A stretch of DNA of 64,000 nucleotides from an uncultured Ruegeria sp. GTDB taxonomy: Bacteria > Pseudomonadota > Alphaproteobacteria > Rhodobacterales > Rhodobacteraceae. Under the pieces are notes generated by a model. It was not told where the DNA came from. It searched no databases and worked only from the letters and a program-made list of their open reading frames with translations. Shown in pieces: positions 43,100 to 51,236 of this stretch; the first letter of the stretch is position 1, and every line of letters begins with the position of its first letter. The stretch lies in NCBI RefSeq assembly GCF_947504215.1, contig NZ_CANNGO010000009.1:1-64000 (forward strand), read 5' to 3'. A program made the translations under genes and the position numbers.

Positions 43100-45535
43100 A
43101 TGAAAACGCGCACTAAAGTTGTTGTCATCGGTGGCGGCATCGCCGGGTGTTCTACTTTGTACCACCTGACACAAGAAGGGTGGACAGATGTGGTTTTGGT
43201 TGAACGCAACGAACTGACATCGGGTACCACTTGGCATTCTGCTGCGCAGGTCACCAATTTCGGCATGAACCAAACGATGGTCGGCCTAAAAACACACTCG
43301 ATCCAACTGTACAAAGCACTGGCCGACGACCCGGACTATCCGATCAACTACCATCATGGCGATGGCGGAATTCGTTTGGCCAATACCGAGGCGCAGATGC
43401 GAGGCTACCATCATTTCGCGTCCATGGCGCGTGGAATGGATGTGCATTTCGAAGTGATCGACGCCGAGGAATGCGCCCGCCGTCATCCGCTGATTTCTAG
43501 TGAGAACCTGATTGGCGGACTATGGGACCCGTTGGACGGTGACATTGATCCGGCGCAGCTGTGTCAGGCGCTGGCACGGCGCGCGCGAAAGGCCGGGGCG
43601 GAAGTATATCGCAACACTCCGGTCACTGGGCTGACGCAGCACAACGACGACACGTGGACGGTGCGGACCGAGCATGGTAACATCGATTGTGACATTGTCG
43701 TCAATGCGGGCGGATACCGGGTGAATGAAGTGGGCGCGATGATGGGTGTGCATCATCCGGTCGCATCAATGGAACACCAGTATTTCCTGACCGAAGACAT
43801 CCCCGCCATTCGTGATGCGGGCCACCGGATGCCGCTGCTGAGATGCCCCATCAGCGACTATTATTGCCGTCAGGAAAAGAACGGGTTGCTGCTGGGGTTC
43901 TATGAGCAGGATTGTAAAACCTGGGGTATGGACGGGATCGATCCGAACTTCGTCAACGCTTTGTGCCCAGATGATCTGGATAGGGTGACAGATGTTTTGG
44001 AAGGGGCATTTGCCCGGATGCCCGCGTTGATGGAGGTTGGCATACACACGGTGGTCAACGGACCCATTACCTACACAATCGACGGGGCGCCCCTGATTGG
44101 TCCGATCCCAGGCAAGCGCAACGCGTTTTGCATCATTGGATTGCGCGCGGGGCTTGGTGAAGGCGGTGGGCATGGATGGTTGTTGGCGCAGCAGATCGTA
44201 CACGGTGAAGCCTGCTATGACACCTGGTGCCTCGATCCCCGACGGTTCGCCGGGCATTGCAATGTTGAGCTAACGGCACTGAAAGCTATCGAAGACTACC
44301 AAAACGAGTTTCGGTTCCACTTCCCGCATGAGCATCGGCCCGCTGGTCGGCCAGCAAAGACGACACCTTTGACACCGGTTCTGGCTGCAAAAGGCGCGGA
44401 ATTCACTGTCGTCAACGGTTGGGAGCGGGTCGAATACATCAAACCCGATCCGGATTTCACAACCTCTCTGAGTTTCGATTTTGACGAAGCTTTCGATCTT
44501 GTGGCCGCCGAAGTGAAGAACGTGCAGACAAATGTTGCGCTTGCTGAGGTCAATGGATTCAACCGGATCGAAATCACCGGTTCGGATCGTCACAGTTTTC
44601 TGGATCGGTTGATGTGCGGAACCGTTGCCAAACGCGATGGGCGGATGGGGCTGGGATATCTGCTGAACCACCATGGCATGGTCAAATCCGAGGCGACAGT
44701 TGCCAACATACTGGCCAGCGATCGGGGTCAAGCGCGGGTCTGGTACGGCTCGGCAGCGGCAAGCGAAGCCCATGATATGGATTGGCTGTCATACCACCTG
44801 AACCCTGACGAAGACGTACAAATCCAAAGCCTGACAAATGATCAGACGATCCTTGTTCTGGCAGGTCCCCGCGCCCGAAAAGTGTTGTCCGCGTGCGCGC
44901 GCGGTGACTGGTCGCGCGAAGCGTTCCCGTGGCTTAGCGTTCGGGAGTGTTTCGTGGGTATCGCCCCAGCCACAGTGATGAATGTCAGCTTTTCTGGTGA
45001 GCTGGCTTATGAAATCCATGTTCCAAATGCGTCGCTTTACGCGGCCTATCTGGCGCTGGAAAAGGCTGGTGAGGTGTTTGAAATGGGCTTATTCGGCGCT
45101 CGCGCGGTCGAATCCATGCGGATGGAGAAAGGGTTTCTGCATTGGAAAGCGGATCTGATCACCGAGTTTGATCCGTTTGAAACGGGTTTGGATAGGTTTG
45201 TAAAACTGGACAAGGGTGAATTTGTTGGTCGACAGGCTCTGCTCGAAAGGCAGGAAAGCGGGCCGCAAAAGCGTTTGGTTACCTTGCAAATTGATGCCGC
45301 ACACGCGCCTGCCCATCCTGGGGCATCACTGATGAATGGGTCTGATGTCGTTGGCACAGTGACGTCGGGCGATTGGGGCCACCGAACCGGATTGAACCTA
45401 GCCTATGCTTTTGTCGATACGCCCTTCGCGGCCATAGGAAATGCGTTGGAGATAGACATGTGCGGGCGGCTTATGCGTGCTGAGGTTATCGAGCCGTCGC
45501 CGTATGATCCGAAGATGGCCAATGCACAAAGCTAG
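43100..45535 (+). CDS. FAD-dependent oxidoreductase with GcvT-like domain (dimethylglycine/sarcosine dehydrogenase type)
   Basis: This 811-residue protein combines an N-terminal DAO-type FAD domain (VVVIGGGIAGCSTLYHLTQE; SGTTWHSAAQ with His46 at the position that carries covalent FAD in dimethylglycine dehydrogenase) and a C-terminal GcvT/aminomethyltransferase region from about residue 420 (HSFLDRLMCGTVAKRDGRMG, AYEIHVPNASLYAAYLALEK, GARAVESMRMEKGFLHWKAD). Such enzymes demethylate N-methyl amino acids and pass formaldehyde to tetrahydrofolate. It diverges from the MttB-family gene over a shared promoter, so successive demethylations of one compound are likely. The methylene-THF would enter the serine cycle encoded at the start of the window. 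Confidence 0.88.
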   Translation: MKTRTKVVVIGGGIAGCSTLYHLTQEGWTDVVLVERNELTSGTTWHSAAQVTNFGMNQTMVGLKTHSIQLYKALADDPDYPINYHHGDGGIRLANTEAQMRGYHHFASMARGMDVHFEVIDAEECARRHPLISSENLIGGLWDPLDGDIDPAQLCQALARRARKAGAEVYRNTPVTGLTQHNDDTWTVRTEHGNIDCDIVVNAGGYRVNEVGAMMGVHHPVASMEHQYFLTEDIPAIRDAGHRMPLLRCPISDYYCRQEKNGLLLGFYEQDCKTWGMDGIDPNFVNALCPDDLDRVTDVLEGAFARMPALMEVGIHTVVNGPITYTIDGAPLIGPIPGKRNAFCIIGLRAGLGEGGGHGWLLAQQIVHGEACYDTWCLDPRRFAGHCNVELTALKAIEDYQNEFRFHFPHEHRPAGRPAKTTPLTPVLAAKGAEFTVVNGWERVEYIKPDPDFTTSLSFDFDEAFDLVAAEVKNVQTNVALAEVNGFNRIEITGSDRHSFLDRLMCGTVAKRDGRMGLGYLLNHHGMVKSEATVANILASDRGQARVWYGSAAASEAHDMDWLSYHLNPDEDVQIQSLTNDQTILVLAGPRARKVLSACARGDWSREAFPWLSVRECFVGIAPATVMNVSFSGELAYEIHVPNASLYAAYLALEKAGEVFEMGLFGARAVESMRMEKGFLHWKADLITEFDPFETGLDRFVKLDKGEFVGRQALLERQESGPQKRLVTLQIDAAHAPAHPGASLMNGSDVVGTVTSGDWGHRTGLNLAYAFVDTPFAAIGNALEIDMCGRLMRAEVIEPSPYDPKMANAQS

Positions 45536-45646
45536 TACTTACAGAAGGTGTCCGCTCCTCTATGGCAAATACAGCTAGATTGAGGTCTAAATTTGGGGCG
45601 TGGCGAGTGGTTCTGTAGATTTATCATTGCCGCACCGAAGATAATC

Positions 45647-45676
45647 TGTTTCGATTTTTTCGAATAAGTCGAAACA
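45647..45676. promoter_or_regulatory. Candidate LysR autoregulatory site
   Basis: TGTTTCGA (45647-45654) and TCGAAACA (45669-45676) are a perfect 8-bp inverted repeat with a 14-base spacer ending 15 bases before the LysR start. The left arm continues as TTTTTTCGAA, matching the element at 43011-43028. Confidence 0.55.
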
Positions 45677-45691
45677 TCAGGAACCAAGAAA

Positions 45692-46663
45692 TTGCCAAAA
45701 TCCCTGAGCCTCCGTTGGCTGGAAGTGTTCCAATTGATTGCCAAGTCCGGATCCATCCAAAAGGTCGCCTCCGAGACGGGCTTGTCGATCAGCACCGTAT
45801 CCAATCACATGCGCAGTCTGGAAACCGCCCTGGGTGTTGAATTGGTGGATCATAGTCGCCGTCCCATGGGGCTGACCCCGGCGGGTGAAGTGTTTTCGCG
45901 GTACGTGAGAGAGGGGCTGACAGCGCTGAAACGCGGCGAAGCGGAAATTCGATCTGGGAACTGGCAACATGCGACCGCCCTCAGGCTGGCATTGATCGAT
46001 GAGTTCGACAATCAGGTCGCCCCCGAGCTGTTTCGATTTCTGGCGCATGCTTTGCCGCGCTGCAATTTCCGTCACTTTACCCGCCCAAGCCATGAAATTA
46101 CGGCCAAACTACAAGAACACAAACTAGATGCCGGAGTGGCCTCACGACCCGCTGGGAAAACGGATGGGTTGGTCGAATATCCGTTATTGCGCGATCCGTT
46201 TATCGTCATCCTGCCCGAAAGCTTCCAAGGTGGTGCCGAAGATGTGTTGGCGCCTGAGTCGGACCTGCCGTTCCTGCGCTACTCGCGCGATTACACAATC
46301 GGCAAGCAGATTGAGATACAGCTGACACGCAGCAAGTTCAGCCTGCCAAACCGGTTCGAACTGGAATGCAATCATTCGATTGTTGGACTTGTCGCCGAGG
46401 GCAGCGGTTGGGCAATAACCACGGCCGCCAGCTATAGGCGCGCTGAGCGGTTCCATCGCAACGTAAAGGCCCTGCCGTTTCCGGGACGAAACTTTGTACG
46501 CACAGTGTCGCTGTTCACAACGGATGTTTACCCGGCTTCCACTTCTCTATTGATTCACAAGGTACTGAGCCGCTTGATAAAGCAGAACTTTTGCGATCCA
46601 ATGAACGCAAAGCTCCCTTGGCTGGAAAACGACTTCCGTACATTGGAAAGTGGGCTGACGTGA
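45692..46663 (+). CDS. LysR-family transcriptional regulator
   Basis: This 323-residue regulator has the N-terminal HTH LRWLEVFQLIAKSGSIQKVA, then TGLSISTVSNHMRSLETALG, and the substrate-binding domain after residue 90 (LRLALIDEFDNQVAPELFRF, LDAGVASRPAGKTDGLVEYP, ECNHSIVGLVAEGSGWAITT). The start is TTG with AGGA 9 bases upstream; no ATG fits the conserved HTH. It follows the flavoprotein gene on the same strand after 156 bases containing an inverted repeat that recurs at the mttB/flavoprotein promoter, which makes it the likely regulator of that pair. Confidence 0.88.
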   Translation: MPKSLSLRWLEVFQLIAKSGSIQKVASETGLSISTVSNHMRSLETALGVELVDHSRRPMGLTPAGEVFSRYVREGLTALKRGEAEIRSGNWQHATALRLALIDEFDNQVAPELFRFLAHALPRCNFRHFTRPSHEITAKLQEHKLDAGVASRPAGKTDGLVEYPLLRDPFIVILPESFQGGAEDVLAPESDLPFLRYSRDYTIGKQIEIQLTRSKFSLPNRFELECNHSIVGLVAEGSGWAITTAASYRRAERFHRNVKALPFPGRNFVRTVSLFTTDVYPASTSLLIHKVLSRLIKQNFCDPMNAKLPWLENDFRTLESGLT

Positions 46664-46923
46664 TTTTGGTCCGTCACTCGGGTTCGCTGGCCTTCTGTGT
46701 GACCGACCAGTGAAGCCCCTTTCTGACGCGCATGAGGAGGCCAGTAAAAGGCCGAATAAATTCGATGATCAATGATAGTGCGGGCCGAGGCTTTTGTGAC
46801 TGAGGAACCAAAGCATCGACAAATTCTCCGCAGTCGGGGCTTTTGATCAAAAACATCAAAGCTAGTGATTGATTTTCTTTCCCCGCGACGGGTAAACACG
46901 CGCAAATCTTTTTGGGGAAGTAG

Positions 46924-48414
46924 ATGACTGAACAACAAGGCGATCCACGTCACCTTGAAACGCTGGATCGCGATCTCGCCCGCTTTTCCAATCTCGAGAC
47001 GGCAACAAGTTACGTTGGCAGGCCAATGGTCGGCCCAGGAATTTCGCTGGTCTTTGTGGTTCTAGCCGGTCTCGCCGCCGCTTTGTTCTTTGGGCAAACC
47101 AACAACGCCATGATCGTCATCGTCGCCGCTTGTTTTGGTGCCTACATGGCACTGAACATTGGCGCGAATGATGTTGCCAACAACATGGGTCCGGCTGTTG
47201 GAGCAAATGCGCTGAGCATGGGTGGCGCCATTGCCATTGCCATCGTCTTTGAAAGCGCCGGGGCGCTGATTGCTGGCGGAGATGTGGTTTCTACCATCGC
47301 CAAGGGCATCATCGCACCAGAAAGTATGGGCACCGCCGAGATTTTCATATGGGCCATGATGGCCGCCCTTTTGTCGGCTGCCCTTTGGGTCAATCTTGCA
47401 ACTTGGGTCGGGGCACCGGTTTCGACCACGCATTCCGTCGTTGGCGGCGTGATGGGGGCTGGGATTGCAGCGGCTGGCTTTGCCGCAGTGAACTGGCCAA
47501 CCATGGGCAAAATCGCAGCCAGCTGGGTGATTTCGCCTGTATTGGGTGGCGCGGTTGCCGCTCTGTTTCTATGGCTGATCAAATCCCGGATCATCTATCG
47601 CGAAGACAAGATCGCGGCCGCGCGCACCTGGGTGCCGGTGCTGGTCGGGATCATGGCCGGGGCTTTTGCCTCTTATCTGGCGCTGAAGGGGCTGAAGAAG
47701 ATCATCAAGATTGACCTGCCAACAGCGCTTTTGATCGGTGCGGCTATTGGGGCCTTGGTGTGGGTGACGATGATCCCGGTCATTCGCAAGCAATCCGAAG
47801 GGCTGGAAAACCGCAACAAATCATTGAAGGTTCTGTTTGGTATTCCGTTGGTTGTCTCTGCTGCACTGCTCAGTTTTGCCCATGGTGCCAACGATGTCGC
47901 CAATGCTGTCGGCCCGCTTGCTGCGATCGTGCAAGCGTCGCAGTCTGGCAACTTTACCGAGGCTGTCAGCATTCCGTTCTGGGTCATGGTGATCGGGGCC
48001 TTCGGGATATCATTTGGTTTGTTCCTGTTTGGACCCAAACTGATCCGCATGGTCGGGAGTCAGATTACCAAACTGAACCCGATGCGTGCCTATTGCGTGG
48101 CTCTGTCCGCTGCGATCACGGTGATTGTAGCAAGTTGGCTGGGGCTGCCCGTCAGTTCAACTCACATCGCGGTCGGAGGTGTGTTCGGTGTCGGGTTCTT
48201 CCGTGAATGGGATGCTGAACGCCGCATTCGAAATGCGCGTCTTACGATGCCGGAAAGGCCCAATTATGCCCCGGAAGAACGTAGACGTCGCAAGCTCGTA
48301 CGTCGCTCTCACTTTATGACCATCATCGCAGCTTGGGTGATTACGGTGCCGGCAGCTGCCATTCTGTCCGCGACGGTGTTTTTCCTGATCACACTGGCGA
48401 TGGGATCCGTTTAG
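46924..48414 (+). CDS. PiT-family inorganic phosphate transporter
   Basis: This 496-residue membrane protein has two PHO4 signature repeats: ALNIGANDVANNMGPAVGAN in the first half and FAHGANDVANAVGPLAAIVQ in the second. GAPVSTTHSVVGGVMGAG and GLPVSSTHIAVGGVFGVG are the paired inner repeats. Around ten membrane segments are visible, with a soluble N-terminal stretch and an Arg-rich loop (EERRRRKLVRRSHF) before the last segment. It imports phosphate, usually as a metal complex with protons. GGGGAAG precedes the ATG. No phoU-like pit accessory gene is adjacent. Confidence 0.93.
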   Translation: MTEQQGDPRHLETLDRDLARFSNLETATSYVGRPMVGPGISLVFVVLAGLAAALFFGQTNNAMIVIVAACFGAYMALNIGANDVANNMGPAVGANALSMGGAIAIAIVFESAGALIAGGDVVSTIAKGIIAPESMGTAEIFIWAMMAALLSAALWVNLATWVGAPVSTTHSVVGGVMGAGIAAAGFAAVNWPTMGKIAASWVISPVLGGAVAALFLWLIKSRIIYREDKIAAARTWVPVLVGIMAGAFASYLALKGLKKIIKIDLPTALLIGAAIGALVWVTMIPVIRKQSEGLENRNKSLKVLFGIPLVVSAALLSFAHGANDVANAVGPLAAIVQASQSGNFTEAVSIPFWVMVIGAFGISFGLFLFGPKLIRMVGSQITKLNPMRAYCVALSAAITVIVASWLGLPVSSTHIAVGGVFGVGFFREWDAERRIRNARLTMPERPNYAPEERRRRKLVRRSHFMTIIAAWVITVPAAAILSATVFFLITLAMGSV

Positions 48415-48644
48415 ACGGGTACGCGCTTTGATGATGCCGAGGAAACTCGTCACGATGCCTTGGTTACCAAAAGCTGCCAGCATTTTGTCGAAGTGTTTTG
48501 CGCACAAATCGGGTGATCTGCAGAGGTCTCTTTCTCTGGCGCATGCAGGGTAAACGGCGAAGATCCGGTTTGGTTTTGGTCGCTAGATACGCTGTGATAT
48601 CTTGCTGGCCGGAAAATGCCCGCTCGGTGCAAGCTCGGCCCTAG

Positions 48645-49157
48645 TCAGATCCAAGACTTCACGGCCACAACGACACGACCGTTTGATCTTTCGCTAAGCT
48701 CTACACCCAGTGCTTCACCGACGTTCACAGATCCGAGCCCGGCATCTTCCAGGATGTTGGCATGCAGGAAGCAATCTCGTTTATCGTCAAATACATTTAC
48801 AAAGCCGTATCGTTTTTCCAACGAGAACCATTTGACCCGTGCGGGTTCAAAGGTTTTTGAGATATCGGGTTTCCGATCAATGACGATACTTGTTTCGCAT
48901 TTCGCGGGGGGCTTTGCATTCAAGCTCAAAACCTCGACGACCTGTAGTCCTTTAGGCGTTATGCATGTGGTTGCGTCAACAGAGCATCCAGCAGCAATCG
49001 AGTTTTGTCCAAAGTCATATACTGCGTTTTGATGCAGCAACGCTTCTTTGCCTGTGGTGTTGCAAACAACAAATCCGTATCCGCGCTCAGGTGAGAACCA
49101 TTTGAGTGTTCCGGAAATGTAACCCTGAACATCACCGTTGATTGTTGAACCGTCCAT
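48645..49157 (-). CDS. Double cold-shock-domain protein
   Basis: This 170-residue protein has two CSD modules. Domain 1, at about residues 14-80, has ISGTLKWFSPERGYGFVVCN (RNP1-like) and EALLHQNAV. Domain 2, at about 105-170, has ARVKWFSLEKRYGFVNVFDD and CFLHANILEDAGL. The aromatic nucleic-acid contacts are kept, but domain 2 has Arg for the usual Gly in the KGYGF motif and both contain extra loops. Alphaproteobacteria commonly encode such double-CSD proteins, proposed as RNA chaperones. It is a single-gene unit on the minus strand; its promoter should lie in the AT-rich 213-base gap before the tetR gene end. Confidence 0.88.
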   Translation of the reverse strand: MDGSTINGDVQGYISGTLKWFSPERGYGFVVCNTTGKEALLHQNAVYDFGQNSIAAGCSVDATTCITPKGLQVVEVLSLNAKPPAKCETSIVIDRKPDISKTFEPARVKWFSLEKRYGFVNVFDDKRDCFLHANILEDAGLGSVNVGEALGVELSERSNGRVVVAVKSWI

Positions 49158-49370
49158 TACCCAGCTTACCTACTACTACAAAAGCACTAATCCTAAAACT
49201 GACATCTAGAATGTGTTATTTTTTGGCTCGAGTTTTGACAAATATATGAGCAGGACTTTTAGAAGGCCATAGTGCCCTGGTCTTAGTTCCCGGCGTAAGG
49301 TCCCGATATGCAAACCTCAAAGGCGTCGAAGGACATACTGGACCAGAACGCGTCATGCTGTGTGAATGTG

Positions 49371-49979
49371 TCATTGCGGTTGTAGCGCCGCTGATACGAA
49401 ATCCCGCACGCTTCCAACGATTTTTCGCATCGGAGTATTTGAGAACACGCTGCGTTCTGCACTGCTTTCCAGTATCTCGATGATCAAATGCGAGACTTGG
49501 TTGGCGTTCGGGACAGATCTGAAGTCACCTTCTGCGATGCCGCGTTCGACCAGGGTAACTAATGTTGCGATCAGGTTTTCGCGGGTATCCAGAAACAGCC
49601 TTGCGATATCCGGTTGGCGAATGGCTTCGCTGGTGATTTCCAGGCTTAAGATCACGTTCTCAGGCGCAGACAGGTATTTCGCGTAGGCACCTATGAACCC
49701 GTCTAGAACCTTGGGTGCTGGTGAAGGCTTCATCAGCACTTCAAGGAATGGGCCCACTTCTTTCCGTTCCAGCTGTGCGATTTCGACCAATACATCGTGT
49801 TTGCCGGGGAAGTGGTTATAGAGGTTTCCCAGGCTAACACCTGCGCGGGCCGCGATGTCGCGCACACCAGTCTGGTGATAGCCCTTTTCCAAGAAGCACA
49901 TGACCGCGGCTTCCAGAATCTGATTTCGGCGCTTGGCTGTCGCTTTGTCTCGATTTGTTGCGGCCTTGGAGTCGGGCAT
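49371..49979 (-). CDS. TetR/AcrR-family repressor of the RND efflux operon
   Basis: This 202-residue regulator has the N-terminal HTH RNQILEAAVMCFLEKGYHQT, then VRDIAARAGVSLGNLYNHFP, followed by a helical ligand domain (EIAQLERKEVGPFLEVLMKP, LFLDTRENLIATLVTLVERG). It diverges from the membrane-fusion and RND pump genes. The start at MPDSKAATNRDK is chosen because the alternative ATG twelve codons upstream lies within an 18-bp operator-like palindrome. It should repress both itself and the pump until a toxic ligand binds. Confidence 0.86.
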   Translation of the reverse strand: MPDSKAATNRDKATAKRRNQILEAAVMCFLEKGYHQTGVRDIAARAGVSLGNLYNHFPGKHDVLVEIAQLERKEVGPFLEVLMKPSPAPKVLDGFIGAYAKYLSAPENVILSLEITSEAIRQPDIARLFLDTRENLIATLVTLVERGIAEGDFRSVPNANQVSHLIIEILESSAERSVFSNTPMRKIVGSVRDFVSAALQPQ

Positions 49980-49996
49980 TATTTTACCAGCATTAT

Positions 49997-50014
49997 TGAA
50001 CGAACGATCGTTCA
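49997..50014. promoter_or_regulatory. TetR operator
   Basis: TGAACG-AACGAT-CGTTCA has perfect 6-bp outer arms and a perfect inner 12-bp palindrome GAACGATCGTTC. Sites of this TGAACG/CGTTCA form are typical for AcrR-type repressors in front of efflux genes. It lies between the divergent tetR and efflux genes. Confidence 0.7.
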
Positions 50015-50084
50015 TACTATATAGCGGAAACCCATTATCTGCAAGGCGGTGGGCAATTTCGTCTGGAATAGTAAAGGCAACTCA

Positions 50085-51233
50085 ATGTCCGCAGATTCAG
50101 TTGAACCGAAAGCAAAACCGGTTGTGCGATGGCTTTGGATAGCGGGCGCGGCCATGATTTTGATTGGCGTCATTTTGGTGCTTCTGGAAGTCGAAGACAC
50201 AGTCGATGTCGAGAAATCCAATTTGCCGCCGCGACCTCCGGCAGTTTCCGTTCTCATGGTTGATCAGGCAACAGTACGTGCCGAGATCACAGCATTTGCC
50301 GAAGTGCGGCCCAGGTGGGATGCTGAGCTGCGATCTGCTGTGACAGGTCGAATAGTTGCGGTTCATGAAAGCGCGTTAGCAGGATCAAAGGTTGCCAAGG
50401 GTGATCCTTTGTTCACGATCGAAAAAGCTCAATACGAAAGCGCGGTTGCATCGGCAGAAAGGGAAGTTGAAGAGGCGCAGCTTGGTTTATTGCGCGCGCA
50501 AAACGATGTCACGGTTGCGCGCCGACAGTTCCAAAGGGATGGAATAGACCCGCCGACCGAGCTTTCCCTGCGGCTTCCTCAGTTGCGTATCCAGGAAAAG
50601 ACGGTTGCTTCGGCACAATCAAAACTAGAGGCGGCCCGAAAGGAATTGTTGGACACAGAAGTCACGGCTCCGTTTTCGGGTTTTGTGACACGTCGGGCTG
50701 CTAGCCTCGGTCAAACCGTGGCGCCGGGCGAAGCGCTGCTCCACCTTTCAGATGATCGTCAGTTTGAGCTTGTCGCAGAGTTCAGCCAGGCGGACTGGAA
50801 GCTATTGGAACACCCGATTTCGGGCAAGCTGGCCGCGCTTTATGATCGCGATGGCGCGGCTGTGGGGCAGGCGCAAATTCGACGCGGGGGTGGCTTCCTG
50901 GACCAGAACACGCGTCAGATGCGGGTCTTTCTGGAAGTAACGGAACCAAACGATCAAATCCTGGCTGGGGACTATCTACGCGTGTCTATTCCCGGCCGTC
51001 TGATCGACGAGACGTTGACCATTCCCGACAGTGCAATGACTCGCGCAGGTTATGTGTGGTTAGTCGATGCCGATTATATGCTGCGCCGGATCACGCCCAG
51101 TATTCTGTTTCGTTCAGACGGTACTGTGACAATTCCAGCCCCGGATGGGGGAGGGCCATGGCGTGTTGCACGGACGCCTTTGGCCTCGTTTTTGCCGGGT
51201 CAGCATGTGACGCCGTTGGACGTCGAGGGTTGA
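50085..51233 (+). CDS. RND efflux periplasmic adaptor (membrane fusion protein)
   Basis: This 382-residue protein has an uncleaved membrane anchor (WLWIAGAAMILIGVILVLLE). The biotinyl-lipoyl-like half follows (AVTGRIVAVHESALAGSKVA, KGDPLFTIEKAQY), then a helical hairpin with heptads (SAVASAEREVEEAQLGLLRA) and the return strand DTEVTAPFSGFVTRRAASLG. The beta-barrel part includes EALLHLSDDRQFELVAEF. It links the inner-membrane pump to an outer-membrane channel, which is not encoded here. The start MSADSVEPKAK follows AAGG; three bases separate it from the pump gene. Confidence 0.88.
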   Translation: MSADSVEPKAKPVVRWLWIAGAAMILIGVILVLLEVEDTVDVEKSNLPPRPPAVSVLMVDQATVRAEITAFAEVRPRWDAELRSAVTGRIVAVHESALAGSKVAKGDPLFTIEKAQYESAVASAEREVEEAQLGLLRAQNDVTVARRQFQRDGIDPPTELSLRLPQLRIQEKTVASAQSKLEAARKELLDTEVTAPFSGFVTRRAASLGQTVAPGEALLHLSDDRQFELVAEFSQADWKLLEHPISGKLAALYDRDGAAVGQAQIRRGGGFLDQNTRQMRVFLEVTEPNDQILAGDYLRVSIPGRLIDETLTIPDSAMTRAGYVWLVDADYMLRRITPSILFRSDGTVTIPAPDGGGPWRVARTPLASFLPGQHVTPLDVEG

Positions 51234-51236
51234 TCA

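Noticed and set aside
49980..50015. Upstream ATG giving a TetR protein twelve residues longer
   Set aside because: The codon lies in the operator palindrome and lacks a ribosome site.
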